A stretch of 64,000 nucleotides of DNA from Arthrobacter sp. ISL-5 (GCF_018613835.1 NZ_JAGGPM010000025.1:1-64000); one strand, 5' to 3'; shown: positions 7,694 through 16,583, numbered from the stretch's first letter. Notes: generated by a model from the sequence alone, not told the origin. Numbers and translations are program-made.

Positions 7694-9139
7694 TCACACC
7701 GGCGTTCCCGCGCCTTGGACCAATCGTTCCGTGACCGCGACTCCCAGCGGGATGCGGCGGCCGGCGACAGCGTTGGCGAGGGCATAGTCATGGGTGACCA
7801 GCACCAGCGCGCAGCCATGCCGGTCCACCTGGTCCATGAGGCAGGCGACGGTCAGTTCCTGGGTGATGAGGTCCAAGCGTGAGGTGGGTTCGTCGGCGAA
7901 GACGAGGGCGGGTTCGAGCAGCATGGCCCTGATGATCGCGAGCCGCTGCAGTTCCCCGCCGGAGACCTGGCCGGGCCTGCGGTTGAGAAGTGCCGGTGTG
8001 AGGCCGAGCGAGGCCATGAGTTCCTCGAGGCGGGCTGGCTCCAGCCGGTGACGGCGGATAACGTCGCCGAAGGGGTCCCGCAGGGCGACTCGGGCGGGGA
8101 ACGCCAGTGCCGGGTCCTGGTACAGCTTTTGCAGCCGGCCTCCGCGGAGCGCGACGGCATGGTGGACGTATCCGGCATCGGGCGGCAGCAGTCGCAGCAG
8201 CACGTTGCCCAGAGTCGTTTTGCCGCTGCCGCTGGGACCGCCCAGGGAGACCCGTTCCCCGGCCCGGATCGTGACGGAGAGGTCCGAGAAGAGTTGCTGG
8301 CCGCCGAAGGCCTTGGACAGCCCTTCGCCGGAGACAAGCGCGGTGCCACCCTCTTCTGGTGGTGCCCCGCGTCGCGCCCACGCATGGTTCCAGTTCGCCG
8401 GTTCGGCTTCCAGCAGCCTGCGTGTGTAGGGATGAGCCGGCTCAGTGAGCACTTGCCGGGCGCAACCCTGCTCAACGACGTGGGCGTCCTTCATGACGAG
8501 GACATCCCCGCCGAGTTCTCGGGCCAGGTCCAGGTCGTGGGTGATGGTCAGCAGGATGCCGCCGCCGTCGAGGTGCAGCTTCAGCAGTCCTGCCAGCTCG
8601 GTCCGGGCGCGCTCGTCCAGGCCCTTTGACGGCTCATCCGCTATGAGCACGGGCGCTCCGCCGATGGTGGCGGCGGCGAACGCGACGCGTTGGGCCATGC
8701 CGCCGGAGAGCGTGTGCGGGAACGCGCGGGACGCGTGTCCGAGCCCAAGGGCAGCGAGCAGCGTTCCTGCTGTGCGGCGGGCGCCGCTGCTGTCTGTTGT
8801 GAAGGAGGTGGCGCCTTCGGCGACCTGTTCCTGGGCGCGCATTGTGGGGTCCAAGGCGAGCGTGGGTTCTTGTGGCAGCAGGGACATTAGCCGGCCCCAG
8901 AGCCCGCGGCGGTTTGCCCGGTCGGACAGGTCGAACGTTTGGCCGTCCATGGCCAGGCTTCCCCGCGCCGTGAGGTTCGCCGGGAGTGTCCCCATGATCG
9001 CATGGGCCAGCAGGGATTTCCCCGAACCGCTTTCGCCGACGATCGTCACCGGGCGGCCGCGCTCAAAGTCCAGGGTGCCCACATCGACCAGGGTGCTGTC
9101 AGCGTGGCTGACGACGAGGTGGTTTAGGCGCATGCTCAT
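7694..9139 (-). CDS. ABC transporter ATP-binding protein with two fused ATPase domains (DppD-DppF type)
   Basis: A 481-residue protein that carries both ATPases of a peptide/nickel/opine importer in one chain. Domain 1 (about residues 1-240) has Walker A GESGSGKS, signature LSGGMAQR and Walker B VLIADEPSKGLD; domain 2 (about 255-480) has GPSGSGKTT, VSGGELQR and LVFADEPTSRLD. ATG at 9139 is preceded by GGAGG and overlaps the stop of the upstream permease gene by 4 bases, so translation is coupled. It is the last gene of a four-gene operon. The substrate is not shown by this gene. Confidence 0.9.
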   Translation of the reverse strand: MSMRLNHLVVSHADSTLVDVGTLDFERGRPVTIVGESGSGKSLLAHAIMGTLPANLTARGSLAMDGQTFDLSDRANRRGLWGRLMSLLPQEPTLALDPTMRAQEQVAEGATSFTTDSSGARRTAGTLLAALGLGHASRAFPHTLSGGMAQRVAFAAATIGGAPVLIADEPSKGLDERARTELAGLLKLHLDGGGILLTITHDLDLARELGGDVLVMKDAHVVEQGCARQVLTEPAHPYTRRLLEAEPANWNHAWARRGAPPEEGGTALVSGEGLSKAFGGQQLFSDLSVTIRAGERVSLGGPSGSGKTTLGNVLLRLLPPDAGYVHHAVALRGGRLQKLYQDPALAFPARVALRDPFGDVIRRHRLEPARLEELMASLGLTPALLNRRPGQVSGGELQRLAIIRAMLLEPALVFADEPTSRLDLITQELTVACLMDQVDRHGCALVLVTHDYALANAVAGRRIPLGVAVTERLVQGAGTPV

Positions 9140-10026
9140 TGGCGGGCCTCCTTGCTTCGCAGGCTCAGGAGCCCGATCAGGATAGTGCTCAGGACCAGGA
9201 CGGGGGCGAGAGACATCCACGGTGCCTCGTGATAGTAGGGGAACGCCTCGGTGATCATCAGCCCCAGTTCCGGCGTGGGAGGCCGGACCCCGATCCCGAC
9301 GAATCCCAGGGTGGACAGGGCCAGGATTGAGGAGCCGATTCCGAAGGTGGCCATGGTGGTCAGCAGCGGCCGCAGATCCGGCCAGAGGTGGCGGCGCATG
9401 ACGTGGACGGGACCCAGCCTGAGCAAGCCGGCGGCCTCCACAGCCGGCCCGGCGAGCACCAGGGCGCTGCGGGCCCGGACCATGCGGAAATACTCGACCC
9501 ACTGTGACAGCGCCAGCCCGGCGTAGAGGGTCCACAGATCCCCGTTGGCCAGGGCGGAAAATATGAGGATCACCAGAAGGGCCGGCAGCGCAATGAACGC
9601 CTCGGACAAGCCGTTGAGGGCAGTCTCGATCGAGCCCCCGCGCCATGCCGCGATGAGAGCGCCTGTTGTTCCGACCAGCAGGGCAGTACCCACGCAGGCA
9701 ATTGCCATCATCAGGGACAGCTGCGTGGCGTGGGCCAGCCGGGCAACGACGCTCCGGCCCAAGTGATCCCGGCCGAGCGGCTCCGCCAGGCTGGGTGCTT
9801 CGAGGAACCGTGACAGGTCCTGAACGGCGTGGTCCGGCCAGGCCAGCGGACCGATGAGCGCGAAGAGCACCAGCACGGCCAGCAGGGCAGCCGCGACGCC
9901 CTGGACGGCCGTTCCTGGTACCAACCGGCGCCGCGCCGCCGGGACCAAGGGAAGAGCCGGGGGCCCGCCCTGTGCCGGCTTGCCGGTTTCCACGCCAGTT
10001 CTTCCGGTATCGAAAGGAGCCATCAC
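9136..10026 (-). CDS. ABC transporter permease, DppC type
   Basis: Inner-membrane subunit of the same importer. The 296-residue protein has a first transmembrane helix at about 40-60 (GVAAALLAVLVLFALIGPLA), the DppC-like extracytoplasmic segment with EPLGRDHLGRSVVARL, and the permease core with the EAA-type loop AAGLLRLGPVHVMRRHLWPD (20 residues) that contacts the ATPase. Start ATG 10026 overlaps the stop of the DppB-like gene by 4 bases. Overlaps on both sides show tight operon coupling. Confidence 0.9.
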   Translation of the reverse strand: MMAPFDTGRTGVETGKPAQGGPPALPLVPAARRRLVPGTAVQGVAAALLAVLVLFALIGPLAWPDHAVQDLSRFLEAPSLAEPLGRDHLGRSVVARLAHATQLSLMMAIACVGTALLVGTTGALIAAWRGGSIETALNGLSEAFIALPALLVILIFSALANGDLWTLYAGLALSQWVEYFRMVRARSALVLAGPAVEAAGLLRLGPVHVMRRHLWPDLRPLLTTMATFGIGSSILALSTLGFVGIGVRPPTPELGLMITEAFPYYHEAPWMSLAPVLVLSTILIGLLSLRSKEARQ

Positions 10027-11012
10027 AGAACTACCTCCCGACGGCGGGGACGGGGATCGATGGCCAGTGAACCGAGGTCAACCACCGTGTTCAAGACGAC
10101 CACGAGGAGCGCCAGGGCCACGGCTGTAGCCTGGATCATCGGGATGTCCCGCCAGAAAATCGCGTGCACCAGAGCATGTCCCAGTCCGGGCCAGGCGAAG
10201 AGGCTTTCAACCACGACCACGCCTTCGATGAGGATCAGCGTCTGCACGCCGACATAGGCGATCAAGGTGACGCCGGTATTCCTGAGTACGTGCCGAAGGA
10301 ACACCAGCCGGCCGCCCAGGCCCTTGGTCGCGGCGAACCGGACGTACTCGGACTGCCGGATCTGCGCGACGGCGTCACGGGTCACCCGGGCAAACAGCCC
10401 CGAGAGCCCCACGGCCAAAGTCGCGGCCGGGAGCACGAAGTTGCTGGCTTCACCGTGGCCCGCGGCGGGCAGTACGCCAAGATGAACCGAAAAGACCAGG
10501 ATCAGCACCAGGCCCAGCAGGAAGGGCGGCAGGGCGCGCGCGCCGGACACCCAAAACGTCGTGATTCGATCCAATGCACCGCCGGGCCTGGCGGCGGCCA
10601 GGGCTCCGCCCGTCGCACCGACCGCCAGCGCCAGGACCAGCGCCGCAGCGGCGAGCTGCAGGCTGCTGGAGAAATAGAGGCCGAGTTCACCGGCCACGTC
10701 GGCGCCGGTGACCAGGGAGGTGCCAAGGTCCAGGGAAACGAGGTCACCGAGCCAGTCGAGGAGCTGCTGCCACGCCGGCCTGTCCAGGCCCAGCTCAGCG
10801 CGGACCGTGTCCGCCGACGCCGCGGTCACCTGGTCATAGCCGTAGCGGCCCGCAGCGATGCGGTAGGCGATGTCACCGGGCAGGCTCTGCACGATGGCGA
10901 AGCACGCCGTCGAGACGAGAAGAACGAGGCCGACCGCCTGGACAGCGCGCTGCCGGAGGACCCGGGCGGCAGGCGCCGCGATGGCCCGGCGTGTGGTTGT
11001 TGATGCGTTCAT
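10023..11012 (-). CDS. ABC transporter permease, DppB type
   Basis: The partner permease, 329 residues. The N-terminal helix (QAVGLVLLVSTACFAIVQSLPGD, about residues 25-47) and the following periplasmic loop are DppB-like, and the loop SEYVRFAATKGLGGRLVFLR in the C-terminal half is the EAA motif. It lies 13 bases downstream of the substrate-binding protein gene and overlaps the next permease gene. With a single binding protein, two permeases and a fused ATPase the importer looks complete. Confidence 0.9.
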   Translation of the reverse strand: MNASTTTRRAIAAPAARVLRQRAVQAVGLVLLVSTACFAIVQSLPGDIAYRIAAGRYGYDQVTAASADTVRAELGLDRPAWQQLLDWLGDLVSLDLGTSLVTGADVAGELGLYFSSSLQLAAAALVLALAVGATGGALAAARPGGALDRITTFWVSGARALPPFLLGLVLILVFSVHLGVLPAAGHGEASNFVLPAATLAVGLSGLFARVTRDAVAQIRQSEYVRFAATKGLGGRLVFLRHVLRNTGVTLIAYVGVQTLILIEGVVVVESLFAWPGLGHALVHAIFWRDIPMIQATAVALALLVVVLNTVVDLGSLAIDPRPRRREVVL

Positions 11013-11025
11013 GAACGGTTCCTGC

Positions 11026-12579
11026 CTACTTTGTCCAGGTCAGATCAGTGAGGCGCCAGGAGCGCTCCAACGGGTCCAGGACGAGCCCGTCCACCCGCTG
11101 GCTCACCACGGCACTCTGGCGGTACCACGCGACAGGAATGACGGGCAGTTCGCTCTGCAGGATTTCCGTCACCTGGCGGCGGCCCTCGGCCGCGCCGTCG
11201 GTGTCGGTGCCGCTGGCCATGGTGTTCAGCGTCGACGTCAGGGCCGGGCTGTTCCAGCCCATCGCGCCATAGTCCGCACCGTCCGGGCCGAAGTCATCGG
11301 CCAGTGTGACCAGGGCGTCTGGTACCAGTGCATAGTTACGGGCGTAGAGGCCCAGCTCAAGTGAGCCGTCCTGGTGACCGGCGGGGATCTCGCTGGAGTT
11401 GCCGATCTTCACCTGGAGTGCGATCCCCAGCTCTTTCAGCTTGGCCTGGATGGCGGTGGCAAGAATCGGCAGTTCCGGGCGGTCGGGGAAGGTGCGCAGG
11501 GTGACAGTGAACTTGCGGCCGTTCCGTTCCAGGGTGCCGTCACGGCCTGGGCTCCAGCCGGCCCGGGCCAGCAGCTCGCGCGCTCCGGACGGATCGTGAG
11601 TCAACGCCGTGGTGGATTTCTGGTGCCATTGCGGGAGTGAGGGCGGGAACAGCTGGGTGGCGGCCATCTCGGGGTCCCGGAGCAGCGCCGTGGCCATCGA
11701 CTCACGGTCCAGGGCCATGCTCAGCGCACGCCGAACGCGGACGTCGCCGAGGATTTCGTGGCCCGCATTGACCTTGAGCAGGATCGTGCGGGGCAGCGTC
11801 ACGTCGGCGATGTCCACCTTGCCGGCCTGCTTCAGGCGCTGGAGGCTGGTCGGATCCATGCCGAACGTGACATCGGACTGGCCGCTCTCTGCCATCAGCG
11901 CCCGGCTTTCCGACCTCCCCACGGCCTGATATTTCACCTCGGTGATGGCAGGCTTCTTACCCTGCCACTGCTCGAAGGCCGCCAACTCGATGTTCGCCGG
12001 CTGCTCCAGCCGCTTGATGCGGTAGGGGCCGGAACCCACGATCTCGGCAACTTTCCGATCCGCGGTGTAGGAGCTGGGGGCGAGGATCTGCGTGCTGGTG
12101 TGAGCCAGTACGGCGGCAAGCGGAGCGAAGGGCCTGGCCAGGGCCACCTTCACAGCCTGGCCGTCGGCGGTGATTGCCCTGACGGGGACTTCTGACAGGG
12201 GCGTTCCGGCCTTGCCCCGGGCCGTGTCCAGTGCGGCAGCGACAGAAGAAGCGGTCACCGGAGTCCCGTCGTGGAAGTGTGCGCCGGGGCGGAGCCTGAA
12301 CCCCCATGTGAGGCCGTCGGGGGAAGTGTCCCAGCTCGTCGCCAGCCCCGGCTGCAGGACGCTTTGGGGATCGGCGTCGACCAGGGTCTCGGCGACCTGC
12401 AGCCGCGTGAAGAACCCACCGCTTGTTGACGGGTCCAGGCTGTGGAGCTCGAACTGCCCCACCACCTTCAGCGGCTGGCGCGGTTCTTGGTTGTCCTTGG
12501 CGCCCTCCCCGGCGCAGCCTGCCATCATCAGCACTGCGGCGGCCGACGCGCCGGCGGCCCTCATCTTGCGCCAAGCCAT
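11026..12579 (-). CDS. Lipoprotein substrate-binding protein of a family-5 (peptide/nickel/opine) ABC importer
   Basis: A 517-residue solute-binding lipoprotein. The signal peptide runs to the lipobox LMMAGC near residue 22; the mature part follows the SBP_bac_5 fold, with LKVVGQFELHSLDPSTSGGF near the start, FRLRPGAHFHDGTPVTA and the late VIPVAWYRQS. ATG 12579 is chosen because AAGGA lies 8 bases before it; upstream in-frame starts at 12597 and 12633 lack a site. A 20-base Fur/Zur-like sequence lies 51 bases upstream, so the cargo may be a metal or a metal chelate rather than a peptide. That is inference. Confidence 0.88.
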   Translation of the reverse strand: MAWRKMRAAGASAAAVLMMAGCAGEGAKDNQEPRQPLKVVGQFELHSLDPSTSGGFFTRLQVAETLVDADPQSVLQPGLATSWDTSPDGLTWGFRLRPGAHFHDGTPVTASSVAAALDTARGKAGTPLSEVPVRAITADGQAVKVALARPFAPLAAVLAHTSTQILAPSSYTADRKVAEIVGSGPYRIKRLEQPANIELAAFEQWQGKKPAITEVKYQAVGRSESRALMAESGQSDVTFGMDPTSLQRLKQAGKVDIADVTLPRTILLKVNAGHEILGDVRVRRALSMALDRESMATALLRDPEMAATQLFPPSLPQWHQKSTTALTHDPSGARELLARAGWSPGRDGTLERNGRKFTVTLRTFPDRPELPILATAIQAKLKELGIALQVKIGNSSEIPAGHQDGSLELGLYARNYALVPDALVTLADDFGPDGADYGAMGWNSPALTSTLNTMASGTDTDGAAEGRRQVTEILQSELPVIPVAWYRQSAVVSQRVDGLVLDPLERSWRLTDLTWTK

Positions 12580-12629
12580 TTTCTGTTCCTTTTGCATAGT
12601 CAACGGTCTATTCCGAGCTGACTCTAGAT

Positions 12630-12649
12630 GCAAATGATTATCAATAGCA
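12630..12649 (-). promoter_or_regulatory. Fur/Zur-like operator upstream of the ABC importer operon
   Basis: GCAAATGATTATCAATAGCA matches the actinobacterial Zur/Fur-type box GAAAATGATTATCATTTTCA at 16 of 20 positions, with the core ATGATTATCA intact. It stands about 50 bases before the start of the solute-binding gene, where an operator would overlap the promoter. The site is seen; the regulator is inferred. Confidence 0.55.
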
Positions 12650-12749
12650 ATTTTATGGCGCAGTGATGGACATGCGTGGCCGGCAGTTGAGGGCCGTGAG
12701 GGGCGGTCGTTTTCGTGCCGTGACGCTGGAACGGCTCAGCGGCGACTTA

Positions 12750-13721
12750 TCAGTGGTTCTGCTGCAGAAGATGGTTGGGCAGCCGGTTCCCGGGCGCGGC
12801 CGCGCGGATTTCCAGCAGCTCACGGGCATGCGCGTGCAGGCGCCTGTCCTCGTCCGAAACGGGGACCCACGGGGGAACGGGGACGGAGGTGCCCTCGGCG
12901 TCACGGGCAACCATGACGGTGAGGCAGTAGGTGGTCAGATTGAGTTCGCGGCTTTTGGGGTCGCCCGAGCGGACATGTACCGCCACGTGCATACCTTTGG
13001 TTCCGGTGTAGACGAGCCTGGCCTCGACCTCCACCACGTGGCCGATCAGGAGCGGACGGTAGAACCGGACGCCGCCGGAGAACACCGCCACAGTGTCCTT
13101 GCCGCAGTAGCGCGATGCGCAGACGTAGGCCGCCTCGTCGATCCATTTCATGACGATGCCGCCGTGGACCTTGCCGCCCCAGTTGACATCCGTTGGAGCT
13201 GCCATGAACCGCAGGACAACACGTTCCGCGGTGCCGGCATCGGTATATTCCTGGGCGTTCATGGCTTCCACGATCCGTTCGCGGATCCCGATCCGGGCCA
13301 GTGCGTGGTCGCGCTCTTCCAGTTCCTGTGCGGTGGCGGGTTCGAACTGCTTCACGGGGATGGGCTTGCCGTCCTCGCCCACGGCCACGAAGATCACCAT
13401 GCACTGGCTGCGCATGGTTGCCGGGCCGCCCTTGGGATCGCCGGAGGAGACGACGGTGCGGATGTGCATCGAGGACCGGCCCGTGTAAACGATGGTGGCG
13501 GTGACTTCCACCATGTCGCCGCTGTTGACGGGGTCCGCAAAGTGGATATTGCCCACATAGGCAGTAACGCAGTAGGACTTCGCCCAGCCCACGGCTGCGG
13601 CGTAGGCCGCCTTGTCCACCCACTCCAGGACCGTTCCGGCGTCGACGGAGCCGCTGTGGCCGACGTCCGTAGGGGCCGCGAGGAAGCGGAGGGTCACTGA
13701 ATTGGCGGCAGTCTCGCTCAT
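12750..13721 (-). CDS. Acyl-CoA thioesterase with tandem hotdog domains
   Basis: A 323-residue hydrolase of acyl-CoA thioesters. Two hotdog domains of the YciA/BFIT type lie in tandem: residues about 8-130 (RFLAAPTDVGHSGSVDAG, VLEWVDKAAYAAA) and about 165-290 (RFMAAPTDVNWGGKVHGG, VMKWIDEAAYVCA). The second repeat has the usual NxxGxxHGG helix start, while the first has HSGSVDAG, so the two active sites may not be equal. It is a monocistronic minus-strand gene; a strong hairpin lies just upstream. Confidence 0.88.
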   Translation of the reverse strand: MSETAANSVTLRFLAAPTDVGHSGSVDAGTVLEWVDKAAYAAAVGWAKSYCVTAYVGNIHFADPVNSGDMVEVTATIVYTGRSSMHIRTVVSSGDPKGGPATMRSQCMVIFVAVGEDGKPIPVKQFEPATAQELEERDHALARIGIRERIVEAMNAQEYTDAGTAERVVLRFMAAPTDVNWGGKVHGGIVMKWIDEAAYVCASRYCGKDTVAVFSGGVRFYRPLLIGHVVEVEARLVYTGTKGMHVAVHVRSGDPKSRELNLTTYCLTVMVARDAEGTSVPVPPWVPVSDEDRRLHAHARELLEIRAAAPGNRLPNHLLQQNH

Positions 13722-13771
13722 GCTGCGATCTTACTGACGACTGGCGCGGCGGGTGGAGCCGGGCAGACACA

Positions 13772-13809
13772 AACGCCCTCCGGGACGCCACAAGCGGCCG
13801 GAGGGCGTT
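13772..13809. terminator. Perfect 12-base hairpin between the thioesterase and DoxX genes
   Basis: AACGCCCTCCGG at 13772-13783 and CCGGAGGGCGTT at 13798-13809 pair perfectly with a 14-base loop. It lies upstream of the thioesterase start and downstream of DoxX, so it may end DoxX transcription along with the next hairpin. Confidence 0.55.
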
Positions 13810-13864
13810 CGTCTGGATGGGCGAGGCCACGGCCTCCCGGGCCGCTCCCTTCAGTACGCCGACA

Positions 13865-13904
13865 AAAAGCGGCGGCTGCGCACGTGGGTGCGCAGCCGCC
13901 GTCG
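13865..13904 (-). terminator. Rho-independent terminator of the DoxX gene
   Basis: On the minus strand CGGCGGCTGCGCAC pairs with GTGCGCAGCCGCCG (13871-13902) and is followed by CTTTTTGTC, a clear T tract. It ends transcription from the DoxX gene that stops at 13940. Confidence 0.8.
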
Positions 13905-13939
13905 GGCATTCCGTTGAGGTGACGTCCTGAGGTGGCGTC

Positions 13940-14374
13940 CTAGGCGAGAACGTTCAGCTTCGAGCCGGTGCGGCCGAAGAGGGCGCGGTCGACGGAGAGT
14001 CGGCCGGCGCCGGTGAGGGCGATGGCGAGTGCGGCCGCGGCCAGCAGGAGGACCAGTTCGTACCCGCCGTTGGCGGCGAAGACGCCGGCCGGGGCGTGCA
14101 CCAGGAAGAAGGCGCCGAGCATGTTCAGCGCCAGCAGGGCGGCGAAGACCCGGGCGAGCACGCCGAGGATCAGGGCGATGCCGCCTGCCAGTTCGAGCGT
14201 AGCGATGACCGGGGCTGCGGCCTCGGCTGCAGGAACACCCATCTTTGCGAAGGACGCCTGGGTGCCGGCGATGGTGAACTCGCTGAACTTCTGCCAGCCG
14301 TGGGCTGCGAACAGGAATCCGACGATGACGCGCAGGATGGTCAGTGCGGTGGTGGTCAGGGTGGGCTGGTTCAT
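13940..14374 (-). CDS. DoxX family membrane protein
   Basis: A 144-residue membrane protein of the DoxX/YphA type with four predicted helices: TILRVIVGFLFAAHGWQKF (about 12-30), the ATLELAGGIALILG helix, ALLALNMLGAFFLVH, and a last Ala/Leu-rich helix. The HGWQKF motif in helix 1 is the family hallmark. Members are linked to thiol and redox stress in actinobacteria, but the reaction is unclear. A perfect 13-base palindrome 84 bases upstream suggests control by a MarR-type repressor, and a terminator follows the gene, so it is a single-gene unit. Confidence 0.88.
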   Translation of the reverse strand: MNQPTLTTTALTILRVIVGFLFAAHGWQKFSEFTIAGTQASFAKMGVPAAEAAAPVIATLELAGGIALILGVLARVFAALLALNMLGAFFLVHAPAGVFAANGGYELVLLLAAAALAIALTGAGRLSVDRALFGRTGSKLNVLA

Positions 14375-14457
14375 GGAAATTTCGCCGTTCGTGTCGGGTG
14401 CGTTCGGTCTTGCTAGCCGGCGATCGGATCGCTTGTAGCTTCAAGTCCACTGTGCCG

Positions 14458-14487
14458 CACAATTAGTTGAAGTGTCAACTAATTGTG
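14458..14487. promoter_or_regulatory. Perfect palindromic operator upstream of DoxX
   Basis: CACAATTAGTTGA (14458-14470) and TCAACTAATTGTG (14475-14487) are exact reverse complements separated by AGTG. The AT-rich TTGA-TCAA centre is typical of MarR-family operators. It lies upstream of DoxX and between it and the 3' end of the next minus-strand gene, so DoxX is the likely target. No regulator gene is adjacent. Confidence 0.7.
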
Positions 14488-14509
14488 ACGTTTTGCACTC
14501 TTCGGGGCC

Positions 14510-15085
14510 CTATGACCGCTTCTTCCGGAGCCAGGGGCCGAGCAGCCTGGTGGTGGCCGGAAGGAAGATGTAGGTCATGAGCGGGGTCAGGATGCACGTA
14601 GCCAGAAGTACCTGGAGCACCAGCGGCCAGTCTTGTGTGACAGGGTGCAGCAGGAAGTTGGCCAGAAGGCTGAGGGGAAAGAACGGTAGGAAGATGCTGA
14701 CCATCTGCTTCCAGCGCGGAGGCACCACGGTCTCCGGAACGGCGAGGTGAACATCGCCGGGCTGGGCGAACCAGCCCTCGATCCCGGTGCGGCGCTCCAC
14801 CCTTGTGGTCTCCACGAGGCCGGCAGCGCTGTCGATCCACCAGCGCCGCTCCTCGGATTGCTCCCAGTCGTGGAGGAGGTCAGCGTCCGCAAAACGGTAC
14901 AGCATGTGCCATTCGTCGGAATCGGCTGCGGAGCGGACCCACCCGGAGCCGAGGTAGCCTGGCCATTCGCGGGCCAGTTCCTGGCCGGCGTGGGCCCAGG
15001 CGCTGGCCTGGCGGGTGCGGCCCGGCAGGACCGTGCGGGCAATGGACACGGTCACGGGTTGGGGCAGGGAATCTGTCTTTGGCAC
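14510..15085 (-). CDS. Antibiotic biosynthesis monooxygenase-like membrane protein
   Basis: A 191-residue protein with an N-terminal ABM fold (about residues 10-100: VTVSIARTVLPGR, AREWPGYLGSGWVRS, EWHMLYRFADADLLHDW) and a C-terminal pair of transmembrane helices (about 125-175). This combined arrangement is known in a conserved ABM/membrane family often annotated simply as antibiotic biosynthesis monooxygenase. No biosynthetic cluster is nearby, so the name should be read as a fold label. It is divergent from the MATE gene. Confidence 0.8.
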   Translation of the reverse strand: MPKTDSLPQPVTVSIARTVLPGRTRQASAWAHAGQELAREWPGYLGSGWVRSAADSDEWHMLYRFADADLLHDWEQSEERRWWIDSAAGLVETTRVERRTGIEGWFAQPGDVHLAVPETVVPPRWKQMVSIFLPFFPLSLLANFLLHPVTQDWPLVLQVLLATCILTPLMTYIFLPATTRLLGPWLRKKRS

Positions 15086-15161
15086 TGCAGGAATATTACC
15101 GGGTCAGGTAATCGGGCCAGCGGCGGGCCGCCCCTGCCGCAGCGGCCGCTAGGCTGAAACG

Positions 15162-16514
15162 GTGCCCGACTCACCTTCCGCCACGGTTCCGGCCGTGAAA
15201 TCCAACAGCCACGCCCGCGAAATCCTGCGCATGGCGGTCCCCGCGTTCGGAGCCCTGATCGCGGAGCCGCTGTTCCTGCTCGCCGATTCGGCGATCGTAG
15301 GCCACCTGGGGGTTGCCCAGCTGGCCGGCGTCGGGCTGGCCTCGGCCGTGCTTCACACTGCTGTCGGCCTGATGGTGTTCCTGGCCTACTCCACCACCCC
15401 GGCCGTGGCCCGCGCGATCGGCGACGGGCAATTCGCCAAGGCCCTGGCCGCCGGACGCGACGGCGTTTGGCTGGCCTTCCTGCTGGGAACCATCCTGGCG
15501 GTAGCGGGCTTCGTCGCCGCGGAACCGCTGGTGGGACTCATGGGCGCCGGCGGCGAGGTCCGTTCCTTCGCCGTGGACTATCTCCGCTGGTCCATGCCCG
15601 GGCTGGTAGCCATGCTGCTGATCTTCGCCGGCACAGGCGTGCTCCGGGGACTGCAGGACACGCGGACGCCGCTGGTGGTGGCCACGGCAGGGTTCGCGCT
15701 CAATATCGCACTGAACCTCATGCTGGTCTATGGCCTGGGCTGGTCCGTCACGGGGTCCGCCGTCGGAACCAGCATTGCGCAGTGGGCCATGGCGGCCGTC
15801 TATCTCCTGATAGTGCAGCGAAACGCGCGCAGCCACGGCGTTTCGCTCCTGCCTGACTGGCGCGGGATCCGCGCCATGACCAAAGTGGGTTCGTGGCTGA
15901 TGCTCCGGACCCTGAGCCTGCGGATCGCCATCCTGGCCACCGTCCTGGTGGTCACGGCCCAGGGTGCCGTGAACCTCGCCGCGCATCAGCTGGCCATGAC
16001 CGTCTTTACCTTCCTCGCCTTTGCGCTGGACGCCCTGGCGATCGCCGCACAGGCACTCATCGGGAGGGAACTCGGGGCCTCCAACCCGGAGAAGGCCCGG
16101 CTGCTGACCCGGACCATGATCCGCTGGGGCACCGGCTTTGGTGTGGTGACGGGCGTCCTGCTCGCCGTGGCCGCGCCCTTCGCCGGCGCACTGTTCACGT
16201 CCGACGCCGGCGTCCAGTCAGTCCTCACGTCTGCCCTTCTCGTGCTGGCGGCAGGGCAGCCCATTGCGGGGTACGTGTTCGTCCTGGACGGCGTGCTGAT
16301 CGGGGCAGGTGACGCCAAATATTTGGCGATTGCCGGCGTCGTGAATCTTGCCGTTTACCTGCCGATGCTCCTGGCAGTCCCGCTCCGCGGGCCCGGCGGG
16401 GCTGCGGCGCTGGTCTGGGTCTGGGTGGCGTTCTCGCTGGGCTACATGCTGGCCCGGGCCGTGACGCTGGGCCTCAGGGCAAGAACGGACCGCTGGATGG
16501 TGCTCGGCTCCTGA
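15162..16514 (+). CDS. MATE family efflux transporter (DinF-like)
   Basis: A 450-residue, roughly 12-helix exporter of the DinF branch of the MATE family, driven by a proton or sodium gradient. The N-terminal half contains FGALIAEPLFLLADSAIVGHLG and GTGVLRGLQDTRTPL, and the second half HQLAMTVFTFLAFALDALAIAAQALIGRELG is broken over about 275-310; both are DinF-like. GTG 15162 is used as start without a strong ribosome binding site. The following gene is on the same strand after 70 bases but appears unrelated. Confidence 0.9.
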   Translation: MPDSPSATVPAVKSNSHAREILRMAVPAFGALIAEPLFLLADSAIVGHLGVAQLAGVGLASAVLHTAVGLMVFLAYSTTPAVARAIGDGQFAKALAAGRDGVWLAFLLGTILAVAGFVAAEPLVGLMGAGGEVRSFAVDYLRWSMPGLVAMLLIFAGTGVLRGLQDTRTPLVVATAGFALNIALNLMLVYGLGWSVTGSAVGTSIAQWAMAAVYLLIVQRNARSHGVSLLPDWRGIRAMTKVGSWLMLRTLSLRIAILATVLVVTAQGAVNLAAHQLAMTVFTFLAFALDALAIAAQALIGRELGASNPEKARLLTRTMIRWGTGFGVVTGVLLAVAAPFAGALFTSDAGVQSVLTSALLVLAAGQPIAGYVFVLDGVLIGAGDAKYLAIAGVVNLAVYLPMLLAVPLRGPGGAAALVWVWVAFSLGYMLARAVTLGLRARTDRWMVLGS

Positions 16515-16583
16515 CGAGGGCCCCTCGCGGGCCGTTGCCGGTGCAAGGTTCGGGGAATCAGGCGGGCGAACTAAACTGGTCCG

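Noticed and set aside
14510..15085. Antibiotic biosynthesis cluster
   Set aside because: The ABM fold protein stands alone, with a membrane tail and no biosynthetic neighbours.
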